DNA from: Camellia lanceoleosa
Taxonomy: Eukaryota; Streptophyta; Magnoliopsida; Ericales; Theaceae
Reading direction: 5' to 3'
DNA: 64,000 bases
Assembly: GCA_025200525.1 (NCBI GenBank)
Contig: CM045767.1
Coordinates: 3,607,437-3,671,436 of the forward strand
In this document: positions 1 to 12,456 of the stretch, piece by piece
How the letters are laid out: the number at the start of each line of letters is the position of its first letter
How positions within the stretch are numbered: position 1 is the first letter of the stretch
The notes under the pieces: model-generated
What the model saw: the letters and a program-made list of their open reading frames with translations, nothing else
The model's database searches: none
Told to the model about the DNA's origin: nothing
Made by a program: the position numbers and the translations under genes

Positions 1-1569
1 TAATCAAGTGGTTCGAGGCACGCGACCTACACGAACATATATACAAACGCACACTTGTAATGTACTATCAAATTATACATAACTTGCTTTATTTATTCCT
101 GGTGTGCCTTTAGTCCTTATCCCCATCATAGAGTTTTAAACATGGCCTAGGAATGCCTAGGATGGAATGAGGATGTAAAAATGTGCTGGAAAACATTTTT
201 CAAAACTTGCTGAAAATAGGGTCCACGCTCGAGTGTGGCTTTTCCAGCTCGAGCGGACATACAGACAATAAAGCTTTGCTCGAGCATGACTTCCCTCGCT
301 CCAATGGACTGCAAACTCTTGAAAAAGTACTAGTTGTATGTTTTTCATACTCGATGGACACTAGACCCACGCTCGAGCGTAAGACTCAGACCCTCGCTCA
401 AGCGCGGATTCCCTCGCTCGAGCGGACTGCAAAACACATGAACTTCTGGGCATATGCATTTTATGCTCGAGCGTGACTCTCGACACTCGAGCGGAAGTGC
501 ATGTACTCAGAGTGTACGCTCGAGTGTGAAGTCTTCCGTTCGAGCGTGGATTAGAAATCTGGAATATCCAGATTGATCCTTAAGCACAAAACTCAACCCT
601 TAAAGCTTCAAACTTGATTTTTCTGGGCCAAAACTTGAGAAAATACATGAAGACCCCTAAAACAACATAAATTAAAGATCAATTCAAGAAATCATGGCTC
701 AATGGCTTGCCAATTGTACGAAATTCCAACACAAATTTTATGAATATGTCATTAATACAACATGCATGAACTCCCTTGAATTCAAACACTCCAAAACATG
801 ATCAAACTTGGTAATTTAATGAAAAACATGATGAATGACCAAATGTAAGTGAGGTTAACACAAGCATGAAAGAAGTCTTTGAAATTATGCTCAATTTGTA
901 AGAAAATGCACATGCATGCATGGATTGATCTACCTCTCTACTCCTTAAGCTTGATTCTTACATCTTATAGTTCAATTTACTTGAATTCATGTATGAATTA
1001 ACTCAACTTCAAGGCTAAAGGCTTGGTTTCATACCTTAGATGTTCAATTGAGTTTTAGGTGCTAGAATCTTGAACTAGATGAACAAATCTTCAAGTTTTC
1101 TTCTTTTCTCCTAGCAATTTCCTCTTTGTGAATTCAATTCTTGAACCTAGGATCCAAATCTCTCAATTCTCTCTCATTCTCATGTTGAGCATCAAGTTGA
1201 GGAAGAATGAAATGAAAAGGTAAACTTAGTGGGGTCAAAATGGCCCTATAAGTAGTAATTAATCAAAATTAATCAAATGACATTAATTTAATCTAATTTA
1301 ATCGTTCCGAACCGAATTTTAATTAAACCTATCATAAAATTCTATAAATCCTAATTAGTATATAAATCAAGTCAATTTCTGTATCGGATGCCGATAAGGC
1401 CTTCAATTCGTAAATCGAAACTAAAACATAAACAGATTTTTCTACGCTAAACAGATAGAGGTACATTAATAATGCAATACACATGACATTAACTCATGAT
1501 TTCTTCTTAATCACTTGTTAGGCACACTTAAGCATGAATTAACGTTAATTAAGGGTCGGGGTTGTTACA
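1..1569 (-). mobile_element. Gypsy-type LTR, truncated by window start
   Basis: The stretch matches, in the same order, the inner and right part of the solo LTR at 48461-50994: the block around 120-180, the CTCGAGCG-rich block, the AT-rich tail, and the same terminus, GGTCGGGGTTGTTACA, ending at 1569. On the minus strand the terminus reads TGTAACAACCCCGACC, a start typical of Ty3/Gypsy LTRs, so I place it on the minus strand. The other end lies left of the window, so no target duplication can be tested. No coding sequence is visible. Confidence 0.8.
226..550. repeat. Array of CGCTCGAGCG-like palindromes in LTR
   Basis: About eleven copies of the 10-bp palindrome CGCTCGAGCG or one-to-two-base variants occur in about 325 bp, for example at 226, 247, 370, 414, 464, 486, 521 and 538. 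They are irregularly spaced and do not form a simple tandem repeat. The same motif fills the matching place in the LTR at 48461-50994 and occurs in the LTR at 45458-47136. Confidence 0.85.
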
Positions 1570-3057
1570 GTAAGTGCTTGGATTTTTGTAGAACTTTTTA
1601 GTTTATAAATTTGTGGGTCATTTGATCAATGGTGAATATTGTAATGGGTAATTCCAGTCTTATTCAGATTTGATCTTTTGGGTTTGTTTTAACTTATTAA
1701 CAATTGTTGGAATAAATTTATGCGATGATTGGTTCTTTGAAGATGTATTCGGGAATTTCTCTGGATTTCATAAAGTAATATTTTGTCTTTACAATCCAGA
1801 GAAAATTAGTTAAAATGAACCCAGAGAAATTTGAATTTTCTCTACTTTATAAATGAACCTAGAGAAATATTTTTAGAATTTGAACTCAGAGAAAATTGGT
1901 CAGAATGAACCCAGAGAAATTTGATACGCACACCATTAGTGGATGAGTTCGAGCTCTGGTCTTCTCTTTTATCTGAATCTAAGTCTCTCAATCTATGGAC
2001 TCAAAACTCTTGCTTCATCATTGGCGATTCTCTCAATAATTCAATCATTCATCTTCATTTCCATTCTTAATCTGTCTTTATCTTTGTGTCTGTTTCTATT
2101 GATTTTAAAATCTCTCTCTAATGTAATGCAACAGTATGGAATTACGATAGAAACAAAGATTCGGTGTTGGAAGTGAGGAAGAGAGATTACATTACCTGTA
2201 ACACATTAAGTCCAGGGAGGCCAAAGAAATTTCTAAAATTTCTCTAGAGAGATAATTTTGTGGGAAGTCTAGGAAAGGTTGGGAAGGCCAGAGAAATTTC
2301 AAATTTCTCTAGAGAGTGGGAAGTATAAGGAAGGCCAGAGAAAAAAATTTATCTAGAGAGAAGGAAAGGCCAGAGAAATTTATAGTGGGAAGTCTAGGGA
2401 GGGTCAGAAAAATTTTCAAAATATCTCTGGAAAGTTCAGAGAAATTCTCAAATTCTTCCCAGAATTTCTCTAGACCAATGTTTTCTGTGAAGTCGAATTT
2501 TCTCTGGATCAATTTGAAGGACTTTATACATTATTAAAATATTGAATGTCCTCTATGTTATAAAATCTTAATACCAGAAACCTTAAAAAAATCTCCTAAA
2601 ATTTTAAGTTGATTTAAAATATCATTAGATTAAAAAATATTACTATAATGTAATTAATATTTATTCATTATTTTAAGTTTAATGGTTGGCATGTGTATTT
2701 TTCTTACATAGATTTTTTATTGAAACAAAAAATAAAACTAATAAATTATATATGTATTATACAAACTACCGTGTATATATATGCGATTAATATCATTTAT
2801 GTAACGTATAATACTAATCCGACAAAGTTAAGTTAGACTTCAATGATTATTTCTAAATCTATCATATTTAATGAATTGGCCAAAATATTTGACTCAGTTA
2901 AATTTTATTGGCTAAAATATATATCTCACAAGTCCTTAAAAAAAACAAACTGAATACGAACCACTAATTTTACTCTTCTTAATTTCGACACTATTCTCAC
3001 CTTTAATTGCACTATATTTCCTATACATCCACTGCTCTTCCAAAGCTAGTCTAACCT
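1570..3057. other. Intergenic; AGAGAAATTT-rich block
   Basis: No gene is supported. From about 1750 to 2515 the words AGAGAAATTT and AAATTTCTCT recur many times on both strands, mixed with GGGAAGTCTAGG and AAGGCCAGAG words (2220-2400). The small ORFs here are built from these repeats. The pattern resembles the subterminal repeats of a degraded DNA transposon, but I could not find termini. 2530-3057 is plain AT-rich DNA. Confidence 0.6.
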
Positions 3058-3060
3058 TAA

Positions 3061-3219
3061 TGCTGTGTTTGGTTGGAGAATTTAAAGAAGGATTTGGAAG
3101 GAGAAATAGAAAAGATAGGTGAAATATGAATAAAACATACCTTCATTTTACCTAGTTTCATACACCTTTTCTCTTTTTCTTTCTAAATCCCTTCTCAAAT
3201 CTTCCAACCAAACACAGCG
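3061..3219. mobile_element. Tourist-like MITE (PIF/Harbinger type)
   Basis: A 159-bp element has terminal inverted repeats: the left end starts TGCTGTGTTTGGTTGG and the right end, reverse-complemented, starts CGCTGTGTTTGGTTGG. The similarity continues for about 35 bp. It is flanked by TAA on both sides (3058-3060 and 3220-3222), the 3-bp duplication expected for PIF/Harbinger elements. It has no coding capacity. Confidence 0.8.
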
Positions 3220-3222
3220 TAA

Positions 3223-3719
3223 AGCAAAATCTCGCGAGGGTTTACTTACGACCATGACTAGTTGAGGGTTTTGAAGTTGGAGAAGTTGGTAAGAATTTAA
3301 ACGTATATATAACGAAGAGTGGGAGAGAGGAAGCTAGGTCTTGCCCTAAGAGAATGATGAGGTGTTTGTTGTGGGGTACGGAATGGAGGGGAGTGTGTAT
3401 GACAATTTACCTCTTTCCATAACTCTAAGTTTGTTTTTCTTTAACTCTTTTTTCTAGTAGAGTCGGTGATGATATCAAGTATTGAATTCTCAATTGTTTA
3501 GAATTAATCTTTTTTTTTCTTTTGGAGATTGACAAAGATTTGGGTTGTTGTGGTGTGGGACTTGTTTTACAGAGGTCGTCGATAGTTGTAGTGTAATGGT
3601 AGGTAATGGAGGGTAAGGTCAGGAAATTCATCCATTTTAAAGATGGTGATAACATGTAGAATAAAATTCCCAACAAGGAACGGGGGTGGTGTACTTGATT
3701 ATGGCAAAAAGCAAAAAAG
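3223..3719. other. Intergenic between two MITEs
   Basis: No gene or repeat is recognised. A minus-strand ORF running from the following MITE into this stretch has no recognisable domain and crosses the MITE boundary, so it is not annotated. Confidence 0.5.
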
Positions 3720-3722
3720 TAA

Positions 3723-3864
3723 GGGTTTGTTTGGGATGTTCTAAACAAGTGTACTTTTTGACTTTTTATAAAAAGATGTGTAGAAAAGTAGAGAGGAGAT
3801 GCTGATTGATGTGGCCCCAAAAAGATAAAAATTGTGGACTTGTTTAGTCTTCCCAAACAAGGCC
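3723..3864. mobile_element. Tourist-like MITE, second copy type
   Basis: A 142-bp element has inverted ends GGGTTTGTTTGGGA (left) and GGCCTTGTTTGGGA (right, reverse-complemented). An inner CTAAACAAGT block near both ends extends the inverted repeat. TAA flanks both sides (3720-3722 and 3865-3867). The TSD and TIR style match PIF/Harbinger Tourist MITEs. The interior differs from the copy at 3061. Confidence 0.78.
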
Positions 3865-4096
3865 TAAGTAAAATTTTCCCTCATTCTCACCCTATTGTCA
3901 TCCTCAGATTAGATGTGATTGTGACAGGTGGCTAGAGAGAAATTAAAGGAAAAGGAGGTGGAGGTTGCAAATGAAGAATGGGTAGATTGCAAAAAGGTTG
4001 GGAAAGAGAGTGGAATGGGTGTAATTTTGTTTTCTATTTTATGTATTTTAATTTTTAATGATAATCTTCGCGTCAAGGATTAAACCATAAAATTGC

Positions 4097-4520
4097 TTAA
4101 CTGAGACCATTTCCAACGTTTCACCTATTATTTCATCAAATTCAAATTTGATAAAAAAACGTCATTTTTGTTGCTTCAATCACTTCATCAGATGAGTATC
4201 AAATTGAGAATATGATAAATCTTTTACCAAATTGAGGATGGTTGGGACCTTTCATCAATTTATTATTCATGGCCTTGGAGCTGTAGGTCATTTTCACCAT
4301 GGGACGACTGGCCGAATGTCTCTAGTTGTCCTCTCCGATGACCACGTCTTTGTAACAATTTGTGAAAAAATTATACTGGCCGATCGTCCGCCTAGTCAAT
4401 CGACATTTTGATGAAAGTTTAAAATTTTCTATTAGAGCACTTGATATTAGATGGAGTTTTTACTTAAATTTTTACTCAAATTTAGTGACAAAAAAAAGAT
4501 ATAACGTTGAAGATACTCTA
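4097..4520. mobile_element. Possible MITE with CATTTCCAACGTT ends
   Basis: The left side carries GAGACCATTTCCAACGTTT and the right side, reverse-complemented, TAGAGTATCTTCAACGTTAT. A GACCATCTCCAACG terminus is common in plant MITEs. I could not find a clean target duplication, so the exact ends are uncertain. Confidence 0.45.
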
Positions 4521-4559
4521 ATGGGAGTGCATATGGACTCATTTTACATGTCTTAATAT

Positions 4560-5741
4560 ATTTATTTTAAAATGCTTACCATATTATATATTGGCGACTT
4601 TTAAAAACACAAAAAATTATGAAGTATTTTTAATTCTCGTGTACTATCATAATGGCAACATTATTTATTTGTTTAATTTTTAGAGGCCGTTATGTAACGT
4701 TCATGAGACTAAACATAATACACAGTAGGTTGAAAAATAATTATTTTATTAGAATATTTATTTTTATATTTGGTTTATTAAAAAAATAAATAAAAATATA
4801 TAACAAATTAAATTATTATTCATTAGTTATTATGATTATAAATGAATGATTACTTTATAGAGAAGATAAACAATGAGATGTCCACACCATTCCATTTAAC
4901 TTTCTTTTAAGTTAATCAAACATAACATTTCTTTTTGATGACGAATTATATGTAAATGGTCAAATAGGAACACAATTTGTTAAGGAGTAATTAATGTCAT
5001 ATAATTATATGTAACACATTTTAAATTAATTATATTGTAATTAATGAAAATTAATTAATTTTCAATATATAGAACAACATTATATGCAGCATACTAAAAA
5101 AATAATATTCAATATTATTATTCTTCTAAAGCATTCATTGTCATTAAAAAACAAACTTCAAGCAAGGATATATATAATTGGAAATATATTAAAAAAAAGG
5201 GCAAATAAAATGGTAATAGTTGTCAGAAAAAAATATTTACAAATAAGTGTTAAACAATATAAATATTAATAATTTTTAAAAGCTACACCGGAATGATAAT
5301 TTCACAAAAAATAGTAATTGTTACAATAAATGCAATAGTTGGAACCCTCACATTCACATTTTATGAATGTTTTAATGTTTCACTTTTATTATAGATTAAG
5401 AAATGAATTTATATAAATATTGGGGAATTTTTTTAAGGTTATGTTAAGATTTTATATGATAAAAGACATGTAATATTTTTATAATTGTTGGGATTGCTTA
5501 ATATTTTCATAGAAAAAATTCGACATAGAGAAATTTTGTCTCGATACACAAATATTTCTCTGATTTCACAGAGAAATTTCAAAATTTTTTTTGATATGAT
5601 CATAAATTTTTTTTTAAAAATTTCTCTAGTACGAATATAGAGAAATTTTATCAAAGGACCTTAGTTAATAATAAAAAAAACATATTGGATATCTTCTATT
5701 ACTCAAAGTTAGGATGGGATATTTCACTAATTTTTTCATAA

Positions 5742-5773
<32 letters not shown>

Positions 5774-6160
5774 TTTAATTAATATAATAGAGGCAAGAGA
5801 AAAACAAATCTCATTACTTATTTTGTGTACAAGGGAAAAATAAATGTGGAAGTTCATATGCAATTTGCTCCAAGTACTATATCTATCTATCCTATTATAA
5901 GTGAATATCTAAATTAGTTTAGTGAAACTTTATTCTTTTCATACCACGTTGTAACTTTATATATGTTAAAATAAAAAATTTATTATACACAGCGTAAGCA
6001 AATTTTAAATCCAAGACATTGGATTTCATTAAAAAAATATTTATCATTTAAACAATATATATATTATGATATTAAATTCTTTATTATTAGTTATCTTAAT
6101 TAGACATGTATCGCATGTGTAGGCTTATACAAAATAGTAATAGAAGGCATTCTTTGAAAT
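4560..6160. other. AT-rich intergenic DNA
   Basis: No gene is supported. It holds an (AT)n microsatellite at about 5741-5766 and, at about 5510-5650, a second smaller cluster of the AGAGAAATTT word that also fills 1750-2515. The short ORFs are low-complexity Lys/Asn/Ile reading frames. Confidence 0.6.
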
Positions 6161-6164
6161 TTAT

Positions 6165-6356
6165 CTATCAAAGGACTGGGCTGGTCCCGTAAAAAAAAAA
6201 AAAAAAAAAAAAAAGGACTGGGCTGGCCATTCTATTAGGGCTCCCAAACATGGTGTAAAAATAGGGGCTGGAACAACGGCCCAAACCAGCTGGGAGTAAA
6301 AAAGGGGTCCAAAGCCATTCTATTAGGGCTGTACCAAAATGAAGAATCCCAGTCAT
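6165..6356. repeat. Short duplicated block with long A-run
   Basis: The phrase AGGACTGGGCTGG occurs twice on either side of a ~23-base A-run (6190-6214), and CCATTCTATTAGGGCT occurs twice (about 6227 and 6315). A near-inverted match of GGACTGGG to CCCAGTC at 6348 hints at a small foldback element, but its boundaries are unclear. Confidence 0.4.
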
Positions 6357-7302
6357 ATATATATATGGGAATTTTATTTACACTCAAAAATATTTAAGTG
6401 AGTCTAATTTTTTAGTACATTTTATTAAATTATTTAAAGTTATAATTTATTCTCAGTACACTATTTTTTTTCAAATTACCCTTTGAGGTACACCCAAATA
6501 AAATAAATTAAAAAGTTCAAATTATTTTAAAAAAAACCCTTTTGAAAAATCTTTCATTTGTTCACATACATAAAGATACGACTAGGGAACCCAGCACCGA
6601 CGAAAGTGACATTGGCGAAGGAAAACAACGAAGGAGGATGACGAAGGAGATAGAGAGGGTCAAACTTCGCGTTCAAACTTTCAGAACCAAACAAAGTGAA
6701 TTTGTTCGAACTTCTAAAGCCAAAAAAATTCACTTTGTTCGGTTATGAAAGTCCAAACAATAATGACAAAGAAATGGGCTACGTATTCATTTTTATGTAA
6801 AAAAACTCAAAAAATAATAATTGTACTCTAATATTTATGTGAATACTTACACTTTCTTTGATGAATTATTTTAAAAAATTGTTTTGATTATTAATATCAT
6901 TCATTATTTTATTTTGTTTTCAAACTTTTTTCTATTTGCAAGTTTAATAAAAAAACCAATGACGTGGATGATAATGGCGAGTTTTAGTGGGATGGATTGA
7001 AGTTTTGGAGTTTTGGAGTGATGAAGAAGAAGAAGAAGAAGAAGAAGAAGAAGAAGAAGAAGAAGAATAGAAAATAATTAAAACTTGGGAAAAGAGATAA
7101 AGAGATTCGAATAAGAAGAATACGTATAATTGATTAAAGTGTATTATAAGAAAAAAATAACATTTTATTTTAAGGTTTAATATGTATTGTCCTTATTAGT
7201 AAATTCACATTAGAATATAATAAAAATAAAAATTTTAAAATTTGAATTAGGCTTATTGAGGTAATTTTTGGCTTCAAATAGAATGACCTATATATATATA
7301 TA
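6357..7302. other. Intergenic DNA with (GAA)n
   Basis: No gene is supported. A pure GAA/AAG microsatellite of about 15 units lies at 7023-7067 and a TA run at 7289-7302. The 68-codon plus-strand frame at 6542-6748 has no recognised domain. Confidence 0.55.
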
Positions 7303-7981
7303 TGTTAGGGAAAATATGTGATTCCCCATAAGTAAATCAATTAATGGGAATAAAAATTAATGTGGAAAAATTAAATCAAAGGCAACACAAGAATTTTTAC
7401 GTGGTTCCCTCAATGTAAGGTACGTTCACGGGATCGAAATCCGATTCCACTATCAACCAAAGAGTATTCAAACAATTACAAACGAGACACTAATGGTCTC
7501 ACAAAACCACTTTAGGTGAATTTCAAATAATCACAAATAAATAAGAGGACAGATCTCACCAAATAGATGAACCAAAAGCTTCACCACAACTCTTCGAAGC
7601 ATAACCAAATTAAGCACAAAGTTTGACCAAACTCAGCCACCAATGAAAATACACCCAGCGCCAAGCTTGGGAACACACCAATTAATAATGGAGTAAAAAC
7701 AGTATCACGCAGCATGAACTCACCGAATAATACCGGAGCCCTATCCCACCAAAGAGTAAATCATTGCTGCCGCTAATCTACTTTTTCCGAAGGACTAAAA
7801 CCAATAATATATTGAATTTAGGATTTTTTTTTATCAAATCTTAATTATTACCAAATTAAATTGGGTCTTCTCAAATTAAATATAATATATAAAAATATAT
7901 TATAATTAATACTAAACCAAATTAAACTCTTTTTCTAAAATTAATTGAGTCCTACACTCCAATAAAAAAATATACCCAACA
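7303..7981 (-). mobile_element. Solo LTR of the Tork-like Copia family
   Basis: The sequence is the reverse complement of the LTR of the Copia element at 30626-35412. It starts TGTTAGGGAAAA (complement of the LTR end TTTTCCCTAACA) and ends TATACCCAACA (complement of the start TGTTGGGTATA). About 270 bp at the left match closely; the middle is diverged. ATATA flanks both sides (7298-7302 and 7982-7986), although that flank is itself a TA-rich tract. No internal domain accompanies it, so it is a solo LTR. Confidence 0.85.
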
Positions 7982-7986
7982 ATATA

Positions 7987-8789
7987 TACGCGATTCGTAC
8001 ACTCAATGCGTGTACAATTTAAAAGAAAAAAAGAATAGTATAAAAATAATAAAAAAGAGAAACACACACATGATAGGTGTTGCTCAAGTAGTAGGGGCCT
8101 CTACTAAATTTATGATCTTAGTTTTGTATCTCATCCTCATCTTAAGACCATCTCCAACGGTGAACCAAACCCAAAGACTAAATTTTTTTTTTGAAAAAAA
8201 AGTTTTTTTTTCATGCTCCAAATCATTTGATATCAAATTGAAAAAAAAAAAAAAAAAAAAAAAAAATCAAAGAACCGAGAACGACAATTTGAAATAATCA
8301 ATCATCAATCTGAAAGAAGGTGGTGTAAGAACCGGTGGTTGGTGCTTGGGGGGTTGAACACACCGTCACCCTGCTCAAAATCATTCATGGGTTCAAACAG
8401 TTCAAAAAAAAAAAAAAAAAAAAAAAATTTTTTTTTTTCACCTGCGGGCCGCCAATAATTACCGACCAACAAGAACAACCACCCAAAGAAAAAAAAAAAG
8501 AAATGAAAAAAAACCGCAGCAAAAGAAATGGTTGGAAGGCATGGAAAGCAAAAAAGGTAAAGGTACCCTACACTCACCTTCACCCCATTTGACACTCAAT
8601 TTGATTTGAGGCATTTGAAGCATTTGAAGCATTCTCAATTTGAATTTATTCATTTTTTCCACACACACACCACCCTCACCCTTCATCCCTAATTAAATTA
8701 ATTAAAACATACCCTCGTTTTTTGTCATTCTTTGATGAAATGGAAAGGAAGGAAAAAAATAAAAAAAACCTTATCTTCTTTCCTCTCTC

Positions 8790-8820
<31 letters not shown>

Positions 8821-8940
8821 GCCATGGGGCGACTAACCGTCAACCTTTTTGATTTTTTTGCTCTTCACCGTGGTATCAGTGGTAAAGAATTAGATTTTTT
8901 TTTTTTTTTTTTTTGTTTTTTGAAAAGAATGATTTGATTG
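7987..8940. other. Intergenic DNA rich in long A/T homopolymers
   Basis: No gene is supported. It contains A-runs at about 8241-8266, 8404-8427 (followed by a T-run) and 8790-8817, and T-runs at about 8896-8914. A GACCATCTCCAACGG word at 8146 is a common plant MITE terminus, but no partner end was found. ORFs on both strands here are translations of the homopolymers. Confidence 0.55.
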
Positions 8941-11050
8941 CTAATATACTTTTTACATAAATATCATCTATATGGGTATTTTAGAAAAACCTAAAATATG
9001 AGATATATTTGTGTTAAGGCCATGGAACCTTCACAAATATAATAGTATAGATAGATAGATTTTGAGTTAATTATCTAAAAGTTCTATTTATAAATATTAT
9101 GTTAGTTTAGGTTTTATTTAAGATTTTTTGAACCAATAAGTCCTATTTAGTAAAACTGAGAATATTATCAATTTTTTTCAATTTTTAAAACTAAGAACAT
9201 TATCAATTTTGCATAATAATCTTCAAGATAATTTTTTCACTAATTGATGAAAAAAAGAGAGTATGAGATTAAATATTTTTGCCCTTCTATTTATTAGTTT
9301 GATTCAACTATCCAACAAAATCGAGAACATTATCAGTTTTTTTTTTCAGTTTTAAAACTGAGAATATTATTAATTTTTTTTATTTTTAAAGTTTTTATTT
9401 ATTTATTATTTTTTTTCTAGTTTTGTACATCGATATTCTATCATCATGCTCCTTTATAGATACAAAATTTTTAATTTTGCATAAAAAAATAATTCAATTT
9501 TTTTAATATTTTTTTTTAAAAAAAAAACATTATTTTTTTTTGTTTGCACATATTTTTTTTGGGTTAGTTTTCTCAATTTAAAAGTTGATATTTTAAAGTT
9601 TTAAAAATTAAAATAAATATCAAATCATGTTCCTTTATAGATAATCATAAATGATGAACAATCATTGTTTGAAAGACACTTTTGATAATTAAAAATTTAA
9701 TGGGACTTCAAGGTCTAAAAAATCTTAGTTAAGACAATGAAGTATAAGTTCATATGTTAGGACTTGTGTGTAAATGTCTCATAGATTTTATGTTGAAAAT
9801 TGGATTTCTAATTTTACTAAACTATGAAATAAGAATGTTGTTTATATCTTTTTGAATTCTTGTAATGATTTCTTAAGATATCATATTTCATATATAAAAG
9901 TAGTGTTTTCTCTTTTCTTATGTAGCATGTTTTAAAGGTGTACTTTTTTTATAAAAAAAAAGTCACATTAGTATACATTTTCCATTTGCACATAAAATTT
10001 TACACAAACTCAATTTCAATTATAATAACTAATTTTATATGAACTCTATTTGAGGAATATTTATTTTTCATATATTCTTTATCGTATATTTAATTTTGTC
10101 GTTGTCGGATTTTTTTATTTACATAATTGATATCTTAATTTAGTTATTATGATATTTGGAAAAAAAATCTCGATATATAAATAAATACATAAATAAGACA
10201 AAATGTGCTTAATTATGTGTATCGCACGGATCAAATTATTATTTTTATATATTTTTAATTTTTGTCTATCTTATTGATGTCTTAATATTAATTTACATTT
10301 AATTTTTTATTTAATATGAAATTATTTATATTTAATTTAAATTTTATATAACTATATACAATATGTATGAATAATTCAAAAAGAAAAAAAATTAATACTC
10401 TACATAATTAATTTATGTATTTTCTTCTTAATCCAATCACAATATATTTTTATTTAATCTTTTAAATAAATTTTGTGTAGTTCTATTTCTACATATTTTT
10501 ATTTTTCAAATAAATATAAAAATGAAATTAAAATTAATAATTAGAATCATTTTTAGATTTATATTACTAATTATCTTTTTAATTTAACTATTATTTTTAA
10601 TATCAAAAAGAGTGTTTATTTTACCATCTTATAATTTAATATATATATATATAGCACAATAGAATTAAAATTATTAAAATAAACAAATAATTTAACTAAA
10701 TTTATTATAAATAAGTATTCAAGTAACACTTTTATAAAATGATAAGGCTAAGATTATTAAAATAAATAATTAAAATTAAAATTATATTTTAAATTAAAAT
10801 TAATATTATTCTTTCGTAACAAATATTATAATATAAAATATCATTATATTAATTAAAGTTAACTCTATTGTGATTTTATATTAGACAAATATCATATTTG
10901 TAGAAGTGATTTAGACCGTCTAATTTGATATTGATTGATCAAAATAATGGAACTCAATACTTTTTTTGTTAAGTTTTAGAAGATAAATTGATAAATACCA
11001 AATGATAAATAGTGTAGGGTATTATTTTAAAGAATAATGATTTTTTTTCC
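8941..11050. other. Very AT-rich intergenic DNA
   Basis: No gene or ORF of note. The phrase AAAACTGAGAACATTATCAATTTTT recurs four times in diverged form at about 9149, 9187, 9319 and 9353. The rest is A/T-rich without a pattern I can name. Confidence 0.55.
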
Positions 11051-11056
11051 AGTAAT

Positions 11057-11213
11057 GTTAGGTATCATGAAAAATCTTTCATGAAAATAATCATGAAAGC
11101 TTTGTGACCCTTAGATTACACTTAAAATAAAACACCACACACTAATCAAGATAATTTAAGGATCATAATTCTTTCATGATCATTTTCATGAAAAAAATTT
11201 CATGATCCCTAAC
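11057..11213. mobile_element. Foldback MITE, long inverted repeats
   Basis: The left ~43 bp (starting GTTAGGTATCATGAAA) is almost the exact reverse complement of the right ~43 bp (complement starts GTTAGGGATCATGAAA). Weaker pairing continues further in, so the whole 157 bp could fold into one hairpin. No clear target duplication was seen, so the superfamily is unassigned. Confidence 0.7.
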
Positions 11214-11278
11214 TTTTCTCTTTTTTTTTTATAGATAAGAAGAATAATGATTCATCGAAAATGATTGTATATATTTAA

Positions 11279-12369
11279 GGCCCGTTTGGTGTAGTTATGA
11301 AAAAATGATTATAGATTATGACTTAATAGATTATAGATTTAAACATAAGTTGTTAACCTATTTGATGCATCTATGGGATTATGGATTTAATCAGTAGAGT
11401 AGTGTTTGATTGAATAAGCTGTAAAATAATTTTTTGCTATGTAATGCCCTTTTTGCCCTTATAAGATATAAAAATTGTGATTTCACTTACAATACTTTTT
11501 TTTTCTTCATTTTTCCCCCTTTTCTCCTTATTTTCTTCTCTCTCTCTCTCTCTTTCTCTCTTCCTTCTCTTCTCTCTTTTTGTTAATTTTGCTTAATTTA
11601 TTAATTCATTACAATTAATATCTATGTACTTATATTAATGTTGTGATGTCATTACATATTATTTTTATTTATATTAATTTCAATTAGTTATTTAATAGAA
11701 GTTATAATATTCAATTTTTTTTTATTTCATTTAATATAAGTTATTTCATTTTGTATTTCATTTTTTCTTCAATTTTAATTTAAAAAAAAATTTGTAATTC
11801 TGTTATTATTATTATTTTTCATTACAATTAATAATAAACAACTGCTATTTTTTTAATTTATTATTTTTCTTCCATTACAAACCCTAGCTACTATCGCTGA
11901 TGGTTAGGGTTTTACATCACAGATCGTGATCGCGATCGTGACAGAGGCGGTGAGCTCTGGTTCGTCACCATCAGGCTATCTTGCGAAGCTAGTAAGATCA
12001 CAGAAGGTTGATCGTGAAGAGAAAATGAAGAGGTGGGTGATGGCGAAGAGAAAGAAAGGAGGTGGCAGTGGCGATGGCGATCGTGGTTAGGTTTTCAGAT
12101 CGTAATCACGCAGTCGATGGCTGTGGTGACAGGAGGCGGCAATGGAGCAGATCGTGCCCTAGCCACTGCCTCTAGTTTGTGATAGAGAGAGAGAGCTCTG
12201 GTTTGTTTGCCAAAAATCTCCTCATTGCCAGAAATCGCCTCTTTTCTCTCTTTCTCAAGTGAATAGTATTTGAGAATATGGCGTTTATATAGTTGGGTTG
12301 GACGAGGGGCATTTAAGTAATTTTGCCCTCATTTTTTAGTTTTTCACTTAAGCTAAATCCGAAAAGCAC
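11279..12369. mobile_element. Left part of a possible PIF/Harbinger-like element
   Basis: The left end GGCCCGTTTGGT is preceded by TAA. The candidate right end is at 43986, where the complement reads TGCCTGTTTGGT and TAA follows. The Gypsy element (12370-43838) sits inside, so without it the element would be about 1.23 kb. The interior holds a CT-rich tract (11522-11580) and a GATCGTGATCGCGATCGTGA-like stretch (~11925) but no ORF. The inverted repeat is only about 11 bp and the ends lie far apart, so this pairing is an inference. Confidence 0.45.
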
Positions 12370-12456
12370 TGTGATGCCTGGGTACGTAACCGTCTCATTC
12401 TTCCTTGATTTATGTTGAGTTTACTCTTATTAGAGTATCGGGTTTTAATGTGAGGT
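12370..12456 (+). mobile_element. Gypsy 5' LTR, segment 1
   Basis: The first 87 bp of the LTR aligns with 41652-41738 of the 3' LTR. It ends in GAGGT, the target site of the Ogre-like insertion. Confidence 0.9.

Noticed and set aside
183..476. ORFs with repeated LER motifs
   Set aside because: They are translations of the CTCGAGCG array; the LTR carries no gene.
3425..3856. 143-codon minus-strand ORF as a host gene
   Set aside because: It runs from intergenic DNA across a MITE boundary, has no recognisable motif, and has low-complexity Ser/Lys/Thr content.
8146..8165. MITE end GACCATCTCCAACGG
   Set aside because: No inverted partner within the next kilobase, so the element cannot be bounded.
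8305..8937. Poly-Phe and poly-Lys ORFs on both strands
   Set aside because: They are created by long A and T homopolymers.
11885..12250. GATCGTGATCGCGATCGTG stretch as a gene exon or origin
   Set aside because: No ORF and no splice structure; best read as internal sequence of a DNA transposon.
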